A stretch of DNA of 64,000 nt, from positions 124,001 to 188,000 of the forward strand of contig NZ_NFJD01000001.1 in assembly GCF_002159705.1 (NCBI RefSeq). The letters run 5' to 3'. Made by a program: the position numbers and the translations under genes. Source of the stretch: Elusimicrobium sp. An273. GTDB taxonomy: Bacteria; Elusimicrobiota; Elusimicrobia; Elusimicrobiales; Elusimicrobiaceae. Numbering within the stretch: position 1 is the first letter of the stretch; every line of letters begins with the position of its first letter. Shown piece after piece: positions 55,505-64,000 of this stretch. Below the pieces are notes generated by a model. It was not told the DNA's origin, made no database searches, and worked only from the letters and a program-made list of their open reading frames with translations.

Positions 55505-57148
55505 CTATTTCTTGAAAACTTCTCTGAGTTTGGCGGAAACGACGTCCATATCGTCAATAATTCCGCGCATTTTTTCTTCAATGCCTACCAAGTTTACGCC
55601 TTGGCTCAAGTCGGCCGCGTTGCTGTTGGGGCAGGTGCCCAAAATAAGGCGCATGCCTTCCGTAGCGGTTTTGAAAGCGCTCTGGCGGGCGTTGACGCGG
55701 GCCATCGTGCTAAGGGTATTTAAGTCAAAGCGGCTGCCTTCGGTAATGACCTTGTTGGCGCACTGGCGGGAGAATACGGCCGCCACTTCCATTTCGCTGA
55801 TGAGGTCGCCCAGCATAAAAGTTACGTACTGGTGGCGGGTCAGCTTATTGGCGCGGCAGTCTTCCAACACGCGGGCCAAGGCTCTAAAGCCCAAGGCCAC
55901 GCTGTCGGCGCCCACATTGGGGTTCTGCGCGTGGATGGCGTCAAACTCGGCGGCTTGGTTCAAATAGTATTGACCGCGGCTCTTTAAATGTTCCTGCCAG
56001 CGCCCGCGGAAGATGGTCATTTCCAACACTTCGCTGGTGCCTTCGTAAATGCAGGTGATTTTGACGTCGCGTTTAATTTTTTCAACCGCAAATTCTTTCG
56101 TGTATCCGAAACCGCCCATCGCCTGGATGGAGTCTTCGGCGGCTTTGTTGCCGGTTTCCGTGGCGTACAGTTTGGCGATGGCGCCTTCGGTGGCGAGGCC
56201 GTGGTTGTTTACTTCCAATTGTTTGGCCGTCCAGTCAATATACGCGCGGGCCGCTTCAAAGCGCACATAATGCGGGGTGATGAGCTTTAACATAAAGCCC
56301 TGTTTTTCGGCCAGCGGGCCGCCGGCCTGAATGCGCTGCTGGGCGTACTGCAAGGCGGTTTCCACCGCTTCTTCGCCGCCGCCCAAGCCAAAGGCCGCTA
56401 CCATTAAGCGCGTATAGCCGAATACGGCCTGCGCCTGCAGGAAGCCTTGGCCTTCTTTGAGCCCGATTAAATTTTCAGCCGGCACATACACTTCATCAAA
56501 CGCCAATCCGGCGGTGTTGGACAAGCGGATACCGTGCTTGTCTTCGTGTACGTCCTGCGTAAAGCCGGGGGTGCCTCTTTCTACGATAAACCAGCTCGGG
56601 CCGCCGGGGGCCAGTGCGAGCACGGTGTAGATGTCGGCCACGCCGCCGTTGGAAATCCACATTTTGCTGCCGGTAATTTTGTAGCCCACCACTTTGCCGT
56701 CTTTCACTACGTGTTCGGCGCGGGTGCGCAGGGATACCAAGTCGGAACCGGCATCGGCTTCTGTGGCGCCATAGGCTACCAATTTGTTTTCTTGGGCAAT
56801 TTTCTTAAACCATTTGGCTTTCTGTTCCGGGGTGCCGCCCACGTTAATCGGGTCGCTGCCCAGGAACGTGGCGAACACGCCGGTGGCGATGCCCAGGTCA
56901 ATGCGGGCCAACTGTTCGCACACGCGGTAGATTTCGGTGGTCTGGCCGCCGAGTCCGCCGTATTCTTCGGGAATAAGCAAAAGATGCACGCCCAATACGT
57001 CATGGTCGTACATCTCTTTTAAAATGTCTAACGGAATTTCGTTTTTCGCGTCATGCTCCCGGATCAGGTTAAAAGAAATCCGGTTCTTCGCATATTGCTT
57101 TAAACTGTCCAACATCAGGTTTCTGGTTGTCAGGTCATTTTTAGCCAT
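55505..57148 (-). CDS. Acyl-CoA dehydrogenase with extended C-terminus
   Basis: 547 residues from the ATG at 57148 (GGAG upstream). The ACAD fold has YGATEADAGSDLVSLRTRAE and WISNGGVADIYTVLAL (FAD and substrate contacts), SNTAGLAFDEVYVPAENLIG, YIDWTAKQLE and QAMGGFGYTKEFAVEKIKRDVKITCIYEGTSEV. The catalytic base Glu is in YEGTS. About 150 extra residues follow, as in the long bacterial ACADs. It oxidises or reduces an acyl-CoA at C2-C3 and passes electrons to the EtfBA encoded next. No thiolase, hydratase or ligase lies nearby, so the substrate is unknown. Confidence 0.94.
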   Translation of the reverse strand: MAKNDLTTRNLMLDSLKQYAKNRISFNLIREHDAKNEIPLDILKEMYDHDVLGVHLLLIPEEYGGLGGQTTEIYRVCEQLARIDLGIATGVFATFLGSDPINVGGTPEQKAKWFKKIAQENKLVAYGATEADAGSDLVSLRTRAEHVVKDGKVVGYKITGSKMWISNGGVADIYTVLALAPGGPSWFIVERGTPGFTQDVHEDKHGIRLSNTAGLAFDEVYVPAENLIGLKEGQGFLQAQAVFGYTRLMVAAFGLGGGEEAVETALQYAQQRIQAGGPLAEKQGFMLKLITPHYVRFEAARAYIDWTAKQLEVNNHGLATEGAIAKLYATETGNKAAEDSIQAMGGFGYTKEFAVEKIKRDVKITCIYEGTSEVLEMTIFRGRWQEHLKSRGQYYLNQAAEFDAIHAQNPNVGADSVALGFRALARVLEDCRANKLTRHQYVTFMLGDLISEMEVAAVFSRQCANKVITEGSRFDLNTLSTMARVNARQSAFKTATEGMRLILGTCPNSNAADLSQGVNLVGIEEKMRGIIDDMDVVSAKLREVFKK

Positions 57149-57316
57149 ATTTGGGAGTCTCCAAAATACAATATAGATATATGATACCAATTTTTAAGCC
57201 CCGGCGCACTGTATCAGGCCGGGTAACGAGGGCTTTTTCCGCTCGCCGGGGTTCGGAAAATCCAAAAAAATGGCCGCCCGATGCCGGCGGGCGATGTCCA
57301 ATTCCTTTGAAATATG

Positions 57317-57322
57317 TATAAT
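57317..57322 (+). promoter_or_regulatory. -10 box of the HIT gene, leaderless geometry
   Basis: TATAAT ends at 57322, exactly six bases before the ATG at 57329. No ribosome site lies between. Confidence 0.6.
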
Positions 57323-57328
57323 ACCCAT

Positions 57329-57664
57329 ATGAACTGTATTTTTTGCGGCATTGCCGACGGCTCCATTAAAAGCCAGTTAGTATACGAAGACGAGGACGTG
57401 GTGGCTTTCAAAGATTTAAATCCGCAAGCCCCCACGCACCTGCTCATCATCCCGCGCAAGCACATTGCGCGCCTGTCCGAAGCGGACGAAAAAGACGCCC
57501 TGCTGCTGGGCAAAATTTTGCTGGTTGCCAAAAAGCTGGCCCAGCAGTTTGACTTAAAAGACTTCCGCCTGGTTACCAACAACGGCAAAGGCGCGGGCCA
57601 AAGCGTAGATCACCTGCACTTCCATTTAATGGCGGGGCGGCGCTTTTTGTGGCCGGCGGGCTAA
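57329..57664 (+). CDS. HIT family nucleotide-binding hydrolase
   Basis: 111 residues, the usual HinT length. NCIFCGIADGSIKSQLVYEDEDVVAFKDLNPQAPTHLLIIPRKHI in outline is the HINT start, and GKGAGQSVDHLHFHLMAGRRF carries the HxHxH histidine triad (VDHLHFH) that gives the nucleoside phosphoramidase activity. The N-terminal C-x2-C (CIFC) may bind zinc with the His residues. Five codons upstream are open in frame, but the -10 position supports this start. It lies upstream of the rpsU operon. Confidence 0.96.
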   Translation: MNCIFCGIADGSIKSQLVYEDEDVVAFKDLNPQAPTHLLIIPRKHIARLSEADEKDALLLGKILLVAKKLAQQFDLKDFRLVTNNGKGAGQSVDHLHFHLMAGRRFLWPAG

Positions 57665-57692
57665 AAGCCGTACCAAAACGGAAAAAATAAGT

Positions 57693-57698
57693 TATAAT
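57693..57698 (+). promoter_or_regulatory. -10 box of the rpsU-dnaG-rpoD operon
   Basis: TATAAT at 57693-57698 in an AT-rich stretch, start near 57705, about 58 bases before the rpsU ATG. No good -35 is visible. Confidence 0.5.
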
Positions 57699-57762
57699 AT
57701 ATATAAGGTAGAAAATACCGTTTTATTTTTGTCTATTGACCGTAGAAGGTGGTGAGAAAGGA

Positions 57763-57957
57763 ATGGTTTTTGTAAAAGTCAGAGACGCCGAGCACTTGGA
57801 AGAAGCTCTCAAACGCTTCAAAAGAGAATGTGAGAAGAACGGCATTTTGAAAGAAATCAAAAGACGCGAAACTTACATGCCTCCGAGCGTAAAGAGAAAA
57901 ATCAAATCTCAGGAAGCTCAACGCCGCGCTCGCCGCACCAAACGCAGACGTTTTTAA
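57763..57957 (+). CDS. rpsU: Ribosomal protein bS21
   Basis: 64 residues from the ATG at 57763 (GGTGGTGAG and AAAGGA upstream; a longer frame from 57736 lacks support). MVFVKVRDAEHLEEALKRFKRECEKNGILKEIKRRETYMPPSVKRK in outline is the bS21 pattern, and the end is strongly basic (RRARRTKRRRF). It binds near the anti-Shine-Dalgarno region of 16S rRNA. It is first in the rpsU-dnaG-rpoD macromolecular synthesis operon; its promoter lies about 65 bases upstream. Confidence 0.96.
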   Translation: MVFVKVRDAEHLEEALKRFKRECEKNGILKEIKRRETYMPPSVKRKIKSQEAQRRARRTKRRRF

Positions 57958-57972
57958 TTAAAGAAGAAACCC

Positions 57973-58014
57973 AGGCAATAGTCCTTTACGCAAGTATCGG
58001 GCTATTGCCTTCTT
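57973..58014 (+). terminator. Hairpin between rpsU and dnaG (partial terminator or processing site)
   Basis: AGGCAATAG/CTATTGCCT stem with a 23-base loop, followed by TTCTTTGCCTTTAA, not a clean T run. The MMS operon of E. coli has an attenuator at the same place; equivalence here is inference. Confidence 0.5.
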
Positions 58015-58044
58015 TGCCTTTAATCTAAAACAGGCGGCGCAGAC

Positions 58045-59793
58045 GTGAACAATAACATCGTAGAACAAATTAAGGACAGATTGGACATTGTAGAATTTAT
58101 CCGGCAGTATGTACCGGATTTAAAACGCGCGGGTAAAACTTACAAGGCCTGCTGTCCTTTTCATAAAGAAAAGACCCCTTCCTTCACTTGCAGCAGCGAA
58201 AAGGGGTTGTTCTATTGTTTCGGCTGCCAGGAAGGGGGTGACATTTTCGCGTTCTTGATGAAAATGGAGAACCTTTCCTTTAACGAAGCGTTAGAGAAAT
58301 TGGCCGGGCTGGCGGGCGTGGAATACAAACCCGCCAAACCGCTCACGGGCGAGGAAATCCGCCGCGCGAACGCGCGCAAACTGTTGGATTTTGCCAAGGC
58401 GTTCTATCACAAAAATTTAATGTCCGCCGGCGGCGAATACGCGCGCGCGTACGTAAAAGAGCGCAATTTAACCAAGGAAACGTGCCAAAAATTTGAATTG
58501 GGCCTGGCTAAAAACGAGCCCACCGCCCTGGCCCGCGAAGCCAAGGCCGCCGGTTATACCGATAAAGATTTAAAAGACGCCGGTTTGTGCGTGCTTACTT
58601 CGTACGGCCCGCGGGATTACTACCGCAACCGCCTGATGTTCCCCATCATTAACCAACGGGGCGACACGGTCGGCTTCGGCGGGCGGATTTTAGGGGAAGG
58701 CGAGCCCAAGTATTTAAACTCGCCGGAAACGGTTCTTTTTACAAAAAGCCACATTTTGTACGGATTAAACTTTGCCGGGCCGGCTATCCGCAAGGCCGGG
58801 CGGGCGGTGCTGTTGGAAGGGTATATGGACGTGATTGCCTGCCACCAGGCCGGCGTGGAATATACCGTGGCGCCGCTGGGCACCAGCCTGACGGAAGATC
58901 ACGCCCGCTTGTTAAAACGCTATACGGACAATGTGGTCGTTTTGTTTGATCCGGACGCCGCCGGCATTAAAGCGGCGCTGCGCGGGGCCTTAATTTTAAT
59001 TGAGCGGGGGCTGTTTGTAAAAGTAGCCTCACTGCCCGAAGGCTTAGACCCCGACGAATACATCGCCAAATACGGCAAAGAAAGTTTTGAAACGGTTTTA
59101 AACCAGGCGGAAGATTTAATCGCGTTTCATACCCGCCTGCAGCTGGGGCTCTACCCCCAGCCGATGGACGCGCAAAACAAAACGCGCGTGATTTCGGAAC
59201 TGGCGGAAACCATCGCCAAACAACCGGATGAAATCGTCCGGCGGGAATGGGCCAAATACGTGGCCGAACATGTAGGCGTGGATGAACAGCTGGTGCTGGA
59301 GCGATTGCGCAAACCGGCCTTGCAGCCGGCTTATGCACGCAGGCAGCCGGCTCCGTCCGCGGGGGCGGCCGTGGCCAGCGCCGCGGAAGAGGACTTGCTG
59401 TCCTGGTTATTAAAAAGCCCGCAGCACACGGTGCTGTGCTGTGAACTGTCGCAGGAAGATTTTTCCACCGCGGCGGCGTGGAAGATTTTTCAAGCCGTCG
59501 TACAAGCACACGGGGAAGACCCGCAGGCCGCCAACTTGGCGGAACGGGCGGCCCAAAAAGTGCCCGAATACAAGACGGAGCTGGTTAAATTGGCTATGTT
59601 ACAGGCTCCGGCGGATTTTGATCCCGCGCGCGATATAGCGGCTTGCGCCGCTAAGCTGGAACAGGCCGGCTTGCACAAGCGGCTGGAAGCCGTCAGACGG
59701 CAAATGAAACAACTCGGTGCGGGAAACGTGCCGCAGGAAGTTTTTCAAAAATATATGCAGTTGCAGAACAAATTAAAAAAATACCGCAGTTGA
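58045..59793 (+). CDS. dnaG: DNA primase
   Basis: 582 residues starting with GTG at 58045. The zinc domain has [31 protein letters not shown] (C-H-C-C ligands). The TOPRIM core contains [19 protein letters not shown] and [17 protein letters not shown] with the acidic metal-binding residues. The C-terminal DnaB-binding domain is the last 150 residues. It makes the RNA primers for replication. It lies between rpsU and rpoD in the classic MMS operon; a hairpin precedes the gene and rpoD follows by 7 bases. Confidence 0.97.
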   Translation: MNNNIVEQIKDRLDIVEFIRQYVPDLKRAGKTYKACCPFHKEKTPSFTCSSEKGLFYCFGCQEGGDIFAFLMKMENLSFNEALEKLAGLAGVEYKPAKPLTGEEIRRANARKLLDFAKAFYHKNLMSAGGEYARAYVKERNLTKETCQKFELGLAKNEPTALAREAKAAGYTDKDLKDAGLCVLTSYGPRDYYRNRLMFPIINQRGDTVGFGGRILGEGEPKYLNSPETVLFTKSHILYGLNFAGPAIRKAGRAVLLEGYMDVIACHQAGVEYTVAPLGTSLTEDHARLLKRYTDNVVVLFDPDAAGIKAALRGALILIERGLFVKVASLPEGLDPDEYIAKYGKESFETVLNQAEDLIAFHTRLQLGLYPQPMDAQNKTRVISELAETIAKQPDEIVRREWAKYVAEHVGVDEQLVLERLRKPALQPAYARRQPAPSAGAAVASAAEEDLLSWLLKSPQHTVLCCELSQEDFSTAAAWKIFQAVVQAHGEDPQAANLAERAAQKVPEYKTELVKLAMLQAPADFDPARDIAACAAKLEQAGLHKRLEAVRRQMKQLGAGNVPQEVFQKYMQLQNKLKKYRS

Positions 59794-59800
59794 GGGAAAT

Positions 59801-61513
59801 ATGGCATCTGGAAACAAAGCGCTGAAAGATTTAGTTGAAGAAGGAAAAGAAAGCGGTTTTCTATCGTTGGAAGACTTGAACCGCTCTATTGCCGCGTCCG
59901 ACATGAGCGCGGAAGACATTGACGGCGTGATGGGCACGCTGGACGACTTGGGCATCCAAGTGGTAGACCAGAAAAAATTCAAATCGGTTTCCGCTCCGGA
60001 AAAAGAAGCCCTGAGCGAAGACTGGTCGTCCAGCCCGGATATTTCCAACTCCATTCGGATGTATCTGTCCGAAATGGGCAAGGTGCCGCTGCTGTCGCGC
60101 GATGAAGAAATTACCCTGGCGCGCAATATCCGCGAACGCGAAAAAGAACTGCGCAAGCTGGTGTTGGAATCCCCCATTACCATGCGCGAAATCTGCAACT
60201 GGGAAGAACTGGTAGATCAGGAAGAAATGACCACCAAAGAGCTGATGCCCCGCGGCAAACGCACCACGCGCGAGCTGAACAATATGCGCAAAAAACTGAA
60301 AGATGCCGCCCAGTTCATCGGCAAACGCGAGCAGGAAATTACCAAACTGATGAAAGAACTGCGCGAAGGCGATTTAAGCGACAAAAAGCGCAACAACGCC
60401 ATTGAAAAACTGGAAGCCAAACAAAAAGAAGTGGTGGCCTGCATTACCAAACTGAATTTAAACCAAAACAAAATCAAACGTTTGACCAACAAAATCAAAA
60501 ACTTGGCCGACCGCTTAACCGAAGCCCGCAACGATATGAAGCGCTTTGACGATTACTTCGGCCCGTATGCGGAAGTAAAAAAACTGGTCAACCGGTTTAA
60601 AGCGGGCAAAATAACCGAAAAAGAATTCAAAAAAGCCACCAAATTTACTTTGCCCGAATTGGAACGGGCGCTTGCCAACATTGAAGACGTGCAAAGACGC
60701 CACGCCCAAATGGTGGAAACCCTGCCCATGACGGAAAAAGAGTTTTTGGCGTTCAACGACCGCATCGTCTTCTTTGAAGATATGATTTTGCAGGATAAAT
60801 TGAAACTCATCAAGGCCAACCTGCGCTTGGTGGTTTCCATCGCCAAGAAACACGTCAATTCCAATTTGGAACTGTCCGACCTTATTCAGGAAGGCGGCTT
60901 AGGATTGATGAAAGCCGTAGAAAAATTTGAATACAAACGCGGGTTTAAATTTTCCACCTATGCCACTTGGTGGATCCGCCAGAGCATCAACCGCGCCATT
61001 GCCGACCAGGCCAACACCATCCGCATCCCGGTGCATATGAAAGAATTGGTGTCCAAGCTTACCAAAGTAACCAACAAATTCCGCCAGGAACACGGCCGCG
61101 AACCCACGCTGGAAGAGTATTCCAAGACGCTGCGCCTGTCGGTGGAAAAAGTAAAAAGCGTGCTTAAAATCATGCAGGATCCCATTTCGCTTTCTACGCC
61201 GATCGGGGAAGACGAGGACTCCAACCTGGAAGACTTTATTGAGGATAAGAACGGGCCAAATCCCACCAGCGCCGCGGTGGATTTCCTGCGCAAGCAGGAA
61301 GTGGCCGATGTGTTGGCCACGCTGTCGGAACGGGAGGCCAAAATCATCAGCCTGCGCTTTGGGATTGACTCGGGCTACCCCCGCACGTTGGAAGAAGTGG
61401 GAAAAATGTTCAACGTTACGCGTGAGCGCGTGCGCCAGATAGAGGCCAAGGCCATCCGCAAACTGCGCCACCCCAGCCGCACGAAACTGCTGAAAGATTA
61501 TCAGGACAATTAA
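59801..61513 (+). CDS. rpoD: RNA polymerase primary sigma factor (sigma-70, RpoD)
   Basis: 570 residues. Region 1.1 is at the start ([26 protein letters not shown]). Region 1.2 ([27 protein letters not shown]) is followed by a long non-conserved helical insert of about 180 residues. Region 2 has [64 protein letters not shown] in outline (-10 recognition, including the 2.5-adjacent part that reads TGN). Region 4 is [23 protein letters not shown] (-35 recognition). It is the housekeeping sigma factor, consistent with the extended -10 promoters seen here. Confidence 0.98.
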   Translation: MASGNKALKDLVEEGKESGFLSLEDLNRSIAASDMSAEDIDGVMGTLDDLGIQVVDQKKFKSVSAPEKEALSEDWSSSPDISNSIRMYLSEMGKVPLLSRDEEITLARNIREREKELRKLVLESPITMREICNWEELVDQEEMTTKELMPRGKRTTRELNNMRKKLKDAAQFIGKREQEITKLMKELREGDLSDKKRNNAIEKLEAKQKEVVACITKLNLNQNKIKRLTNKIKNLADRLTEARNDMKRFDDYFGPYAEVKKLVNRFKAGKITEKEFKKATKFTLPELERALANIEDVQRRHAQMVETLPMTEKEFLAFNDRIVFFEDMILQDKLKLIKANLRLVVSIAKKHVNSNLELSDLIQEGGLGLMKAVEKFEYKRGFKFSTYATWWIRQSINRAIADQANTIRIPVHMKELVSKLTKVTNKFRQEHGREPTLEEYSKTLRLSVEKVKSVLKIMQDPISLSTPIGEDEDSNLEDFIEDKNGPNPTSAAVDFLRKQEVADVLATLSEREAKIISLRFGIDSGYPRTLEEVGKMFNVTRERVRQIEAKAIRKLRHPSRTKLLKDYQDN

Positions 61514-61519
61514 TTTCAA

Positions 61520-61549
61520 CCGGGCCCCTTTCAAGGCGGCCCGGTTCTT
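61520..61549 (+). terminator. First terminator after rpoD
   Basis: CCGGGCC (61520-61526) pairs with GGCCCGG (61538-61544), followed by TTCTTTAT. Moderate stem with an 11-base loop. Confidence 0.65.
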
Positions 61550-61552
61550 TAT

Positions 61553-61589
61553 AAAAAAGCCCCGGAGCATTTACTGCTCCGGGTTTTTT
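61553..61589 (+). terminator. Bidirectional terminator, rpoD / metalloprotease
   Basis: CCCGGAGCA/TGCTCCGGG (61561-61569 with 61575-61583), T6 on the plus strand and A6 before it, so it works for both convergent genes. Confidence 0.9.
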
Positions 61590-61602
61590 GGAAAACGAAA
61601 CG

Positions 61603-63051
61603 TTAACGCCCTTTTTTAAACCACTTAATCAGCTGGTTTTGTATTTGTTCCAGCCGGCTCTCATCCACGCTTTTTTCTACCGAAGAACGGATTTTGTTGC
61701 CCCCCAGCGCGGCGGGAAGCGCCGCGGCCGCGGCCTTCTGTCGGGAGGCCCGACGGACATATTTTTGGCTGATATTCCCCTTTTCATCCAAATTAAACGA
61801 TAAATAGAGCAAGGATTTTGCTTGGGGGGTGGCTTCCTGATATTCCACGCTGCCTGCTTTGTTGCGGCCATAGGCAGCGGTCGCTTTTACCAAGCGGTCG
61901 TTCTGGTTAAATAAAACGGTTTTGTATCTGATTTTCCTGCGTCCTTTGCCCGCGGCACCGTTAAATTCCGCCAATACAGCCTCTTTTCCTTGCACCACCA
62001 AGCGAAGGTATTGCTCATACTGATACGAATAATAAATGTCTTCTCCGTTGGGGCCCGTACTCTTCACCGGGCGGCCCAGCGCGTCCCGCTTCAACACGGT
62101 CTCTTCAGAGAAAACCGTAGGGAAAAAAGCCCCTTGCTTTTGGAACGTATAGGTTTGAGAAGCAACTCTTTTTCCCTGTTTATAGGTATGAAGCACGAAA
62201 ACGTTGTGATCCTTCTGTTCAATCAGAAACGGCCCTTTGGAGGCGGATTGCCCGCGCACATAAAATTCATCCGACCGGGGACATAAACTTTTCCACCCGC
62301 TCTCGGCACCGCGAACGGTATGCCGCGTCAAATCAATTAAATTAATGATTCCGTCCGCCTCGTCGCAGGAAATGGACGAATTGTCCTTCATCGTGCCTTT
62401 CCCCGAGCGCATAGAAGAATAGCGGTCGTGGGTATTAGCGTCGCGGGCTTCTTCGTATTGGTCGCTAAGTCCCAGCGAGTGCCCGATTTCGTGCAAACCA
62501 ATCGACGAGGTGGATACTTTCCCCGCGGAGAACAGCTTAAGCCAAAAATGATCTTCCGGTAGGTAAATACGGGGTTTTCCCCCGGGAGACTCTACCCGAA
62601 AATAACACCCGCCCGCCCCGGCGCCGCAATGCTCTTGCATGGTCTTAAAAGGAACGATAAAGAAAACAATATCTGCTTCTTCCTCCCTATTTACAAAATT
62701 CACTTGAATGCCTTTTTGCAAAAGGGGCAGGATATCGCCAAATTCCTGCTGGCGTTTGTTTGCTTGAATAATGCTTGCGGTTTCGGTAAACCATTTATTA
62801 TAGTTTTCTGCAATAATGGTTTGATATTTGTCCAGTCGGTTTTCTTTTTCTTGGGACACGGAAACATAAATACGAATCGGCTGGCCCGCCAGAATTTTGG
62901 GCATCAGGTAGCGCGCCCCCATCGCGGGGGCGGCAATCGCGGGAGAATTGTTTTTTAACGGTTGGTCAAAATCCCGCATCGCCCCCCACGGCGCACTCCA
63001 CAGGCCGGGAGCCAACCCCAAAAGAAAACATAAAGATATAATCTTACGCAT
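61603..63051 (-). CDS. Secreted matrixin-like zinc metalloprotease
   Basis: 482 residues. A signal peptide (MRKIISLCFLLGLAPGLWSA) is followed by a metzincin domain. The zinc motif is IGLHEIGHSLGLSDQYEEA (HExxHxxGxxD), and a Met-turn-like YSSMRSGKGTM lies about 20 residues later. The N-terminal part (about 40-150) may be a prodomain or another part of the catalytic fold. C-terminal of about 250 there is a beta-rich region of YD-repeat flavour (RDALGRPVKSTGPNGEDIYYSYQYEQY), which may bind partners. It should act in the periplasm or outside. It is a single gene. Confidence 0.82.
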   Translation of the reverse strand: MRKIISLCFLLGLAPGLWSAPWGAMRDFDQPLKNNSPAIAAPAMGARYLMPKILAGQPIRIYVSVSQEKENRLDKYQTIIAENYNKWFTETASIIQANKRQQEFGDILPLLQKGIQVNFVNREEEADIVFFIVPFKTMQEHCGAGAGGCYFRVESPGGKPRIYLPEDHFWLKLFSAGKVSTSSIGLHEIGHSLGLSDQYEEARDANTHDRYSSMRSGKGTMKDNSSISCDEADGIINLIDLTRHTVRGAESGWKSLCPRSDEFYVRGQSASKGPFLIEQKDHNVFVLHTYKQGKRVASQTYTFQKQGAFFPTVFSEETVLKRDALGRPVKSTGPNGEDIYYSYQYEQYLRLVVQGKEAVLAEFNGAAGKGRRKIRYKTVLFNQNDRLVKATAAYGRNKAGSVEYQEATPQAKSLLYLSFNLDEKGNISQKYVRRASRQKAAAAALPAALGGNKIRSSVEKSVDESRLEQIQNQLIKWFKKGR

Positions 63052-63104
63052 ACCGTTTCCCGTTCGTTTTCTCCAAATTCACTGTTACTAATAGTATAGG
63101 GTTT

Positions 63105-63140
63105 TTTCAAAAAAACCACCCCCCTTTTGCAAGGGGGGTG
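63105..63140 (-). terminator. Terminator after the TM-helix channel gene
   Basis: CACCCCCC (63117-63124) pairs with GGGGGGTG (63133-63140); on the minus strand a run of T follows. It lies 15 bases after the stop. Confidence 0.85.
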
Positions 63141-63155
63141 CCGTGCACAAGCGGT

Positions 63156-63836
63156 CTATTTTTCTTCTTTTTTAAAGAGTTCTCTTAAAAAATCCGCCAC
63201 CAGCTCTTTAGAACCAAGCCCGACTCCAATGCCAAAGGCAAGCCCCAAAGAAGCCAGCACAATAATGACCACATTATTTACCAACTGGTTGGCAAAGCCC
63301 AAATTTTCCACCGCAATCAACGCACAGAAAAACACAATAAAGATGTTTACCGCTTTGGAAATAAAGAACCCGCCTTTTAAATTGTTGGCTTGAGCGGAGT
63401 TTTCAATAATGTTGCCCATCAACTTGCCAAACAACAGCCCCGCAAACAAAATCAACACCGACACAAACAGCGTGGGGATAAATTCCAAAAATTGCGTAAA
63501 CAAATTGCGGATAATATCCAAATGCAGCACTTCGGCCGCCAATACCACGGCATAAAAGATCACCGCCCACGCCAGCACGAAGGAAATAATATAGGTAGGC
63601 GATTTGCCCAGCCCAAAACGCACGCACAGCTCGTTAATGCCGAGTTTTGAGGTTTTGTCGTCAAACGAAATTTTATTTAAAATTTTCTTAACGTAAGATC
63701 CCACAAACCGGGAAATATACAAACCGATTACCAAAATCAATACCGCCACAACGAGTGCCGCCAGCACCTTCAAACTGCTCTGGCCCACCTGCAGCAGGTG
63801 CGCGCTGACTTGTGTGGAAATGGCTTCTAAATCCAT
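63156..63836 (-). CDS. Conserved TM-helix (small mechanosensitive-channel-like) protein
   Basis: 226 residues from the ATG at 63836 (AGGAGGG upstream; a longer frame to 63920 starts within the recG promoter region). Membrane helices lie at about 25-45, 80-110, 120-145, 155-175 and 180-205. The repeat VLILVIGLYISRFVGSYVKKIL, FAGLLFGKLMGNIIEN and LGLAFGIGVGLGSKELVADFLREL is the TM_helix (PF05552) pattern found in MscS-like proteins. The G-x-G-x-G-S-K/R-E end is typical. The MscS beta domain is missing. Ion conduction is therefore uncertain. Confidence 0.82.
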   Translation of the reverse strand: MDLEAISTQVSAHLLQVGQSSLKVLAALVVAVLILVIGLYISRFVGSYVKKILNKISFDDKTSKLGINELCVRFGLGKSPTYIISFVLAWAVIFYAVVLAAEVLHLDIIRNLFTQFLEFIPTLFVSVLILFAGLLFGKLMGNIIENSAQANNLKGGFFISKAVNIFIVFFCALIAVENLGFANQLVNNVVIIVLASLGLAFGIGVGLGSKELVADFLRELFKKEEK

Positions 63837-63896
63837 AAGAGTACCCTCCTTTTTTTTAATTGTAGCATATATTATTTGTAAAATAAGTATATACGT

Positions 63897-64000
63897 ATGA
63901 CGGCAACCACCCAAATCCAATTTTTAAAAGGCATCGGCCCGGCCAAAGCCAAACTCTTTGAGCGTTTGGAAATCCACACCGTGGAAGATTTGCTGCACTA
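63897..64000 (+). CDS. recG: ATP-dependent DNA helicase RecG, N-terminal start (3' cut by window)
   Basis: The first 34 residues, MTATTQIQFLKGIGPAKAKLFERLEIHTVEDLLHY in outline, match the RecG N-terminus (LKGIGPKxAxxLxxLGIxTVxDLLxHFP). The gene runs out of the window. RecG regresses stalled replication forks. It is divergent from the TM-helix gene and shares its 60-base upstream region. No clear ribosome site precedes the ATG. Confidence 0.85.
   Translation, partial: MTATTQIQFLKGIGPAKAKLFERLEIHTVEDLLH

Noticed and set aside
1-64000. CRISPR arrays, insertion sequences, prophage or integrase genes
   Set aside because: No direct repeats with regular spacers, no transposase or integrase motifs, and no abrupt change in base composition were seen.

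Overview
This 64 kb window is a dense, mostly operonic stretch of a bacterial chromosome. The organism is a diderm: it has a MacAB/TolC-type exporter, an Mla (MCE) lipid transport set, several lipoproteins and many signal peptides. Four pilin or pilin-like genes with the N-terminal pattern MKKGFTLIELLVVV, anaerobe-type electron carriers (an EtfA fused to a two-cluster ferredoxin) and moderate GC content best fit a gut-type Elusimicrobiota bacterium (Elusimicrobium/Avelusimicrobium-like). That assignment is inference; no rRNA gene is present to confirm it. There is no phage, insertion sequence, CRISPR array or other mobile DNA. No gap between genes exceeds about 280 bases.

Layout. 1-3205: end of a TolC-like gene, periplasmic adaptor, ABC ATPase and FtsX-type permease. 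3231-4206: RNase HI and the RNase P RNA. 4290-6633 (minus): rsmI, tsaC and a small histidine kinase. 6782-11831: two tandem YfcC-type carriers, a sodium:solute symporter and thiamine pyrophosphokinase. 11828-16598 (minus): radical SAM enzyme, membrane CBM48 protein, tsaE, tsaB, rimI, TPR protein and a pilin. 16702-17625: tRNA-Ser and an MBL-fold hydrolase. 18951-21842 (minus): ridA, malQ and a sugar nucleotidyltransferase. 22117-22268: tRNA-Lys and tRNA-Glu. 22374-29243: EamA exporter, MsrB-MsrA fusion, Slp-like lipoprotein, flavin reductase, two pilin-family genes, MarC and a ClC channel.

29287-41487 (minus) is housekeeping in two blocks. The first is PIN-TRAM protein, ispDF, lipoprotein, cysS and adenosine deaminase. 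The second is dnaB, alr, mlaE, mlaF, mlaD and radA. 41687-43756: POT peptide transporter and a pilin. 43954-45601 (minus): the rpsF-ssb-rpsR-rplI operon. 45792-51738 (minus): YggU and a secreted caspase-like protein, then a sensor kinase, DUF3307-like protein, exonuclease and gpmI. 52257-57148 (minus): ChaN-like protein, then etfA, etfB and acyl-CoA dehydrogenase. 57329-61513: HIT protein, then the macromolecular synthesis operon rpsU-dnaG-rpoD. 61603-64000: a matrixin-like metalloprotease, a TM-helix channel protein and the start of recG.

The most notable observations are these. (1) A shared promoter style: extended -10 boxes (TGN-TAtaaT), and at least six genes whose -10 lies exactly six bases before the ATG, which predicts leaderless mRNAs. 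(2) A pilin promoter whose -35/-10 spacer is a T13 tract, a likely phase-variation switch, with a perfect 10-bp inverted repeat over the -10 and start codon. (3) RNase HI ending in a sliding-clamp-binding motif. (4) An MlaD that appears to carry its own C-terminal outer-membrane barrel. (5) A MacA-like adaptor with no alpha-hairpin.
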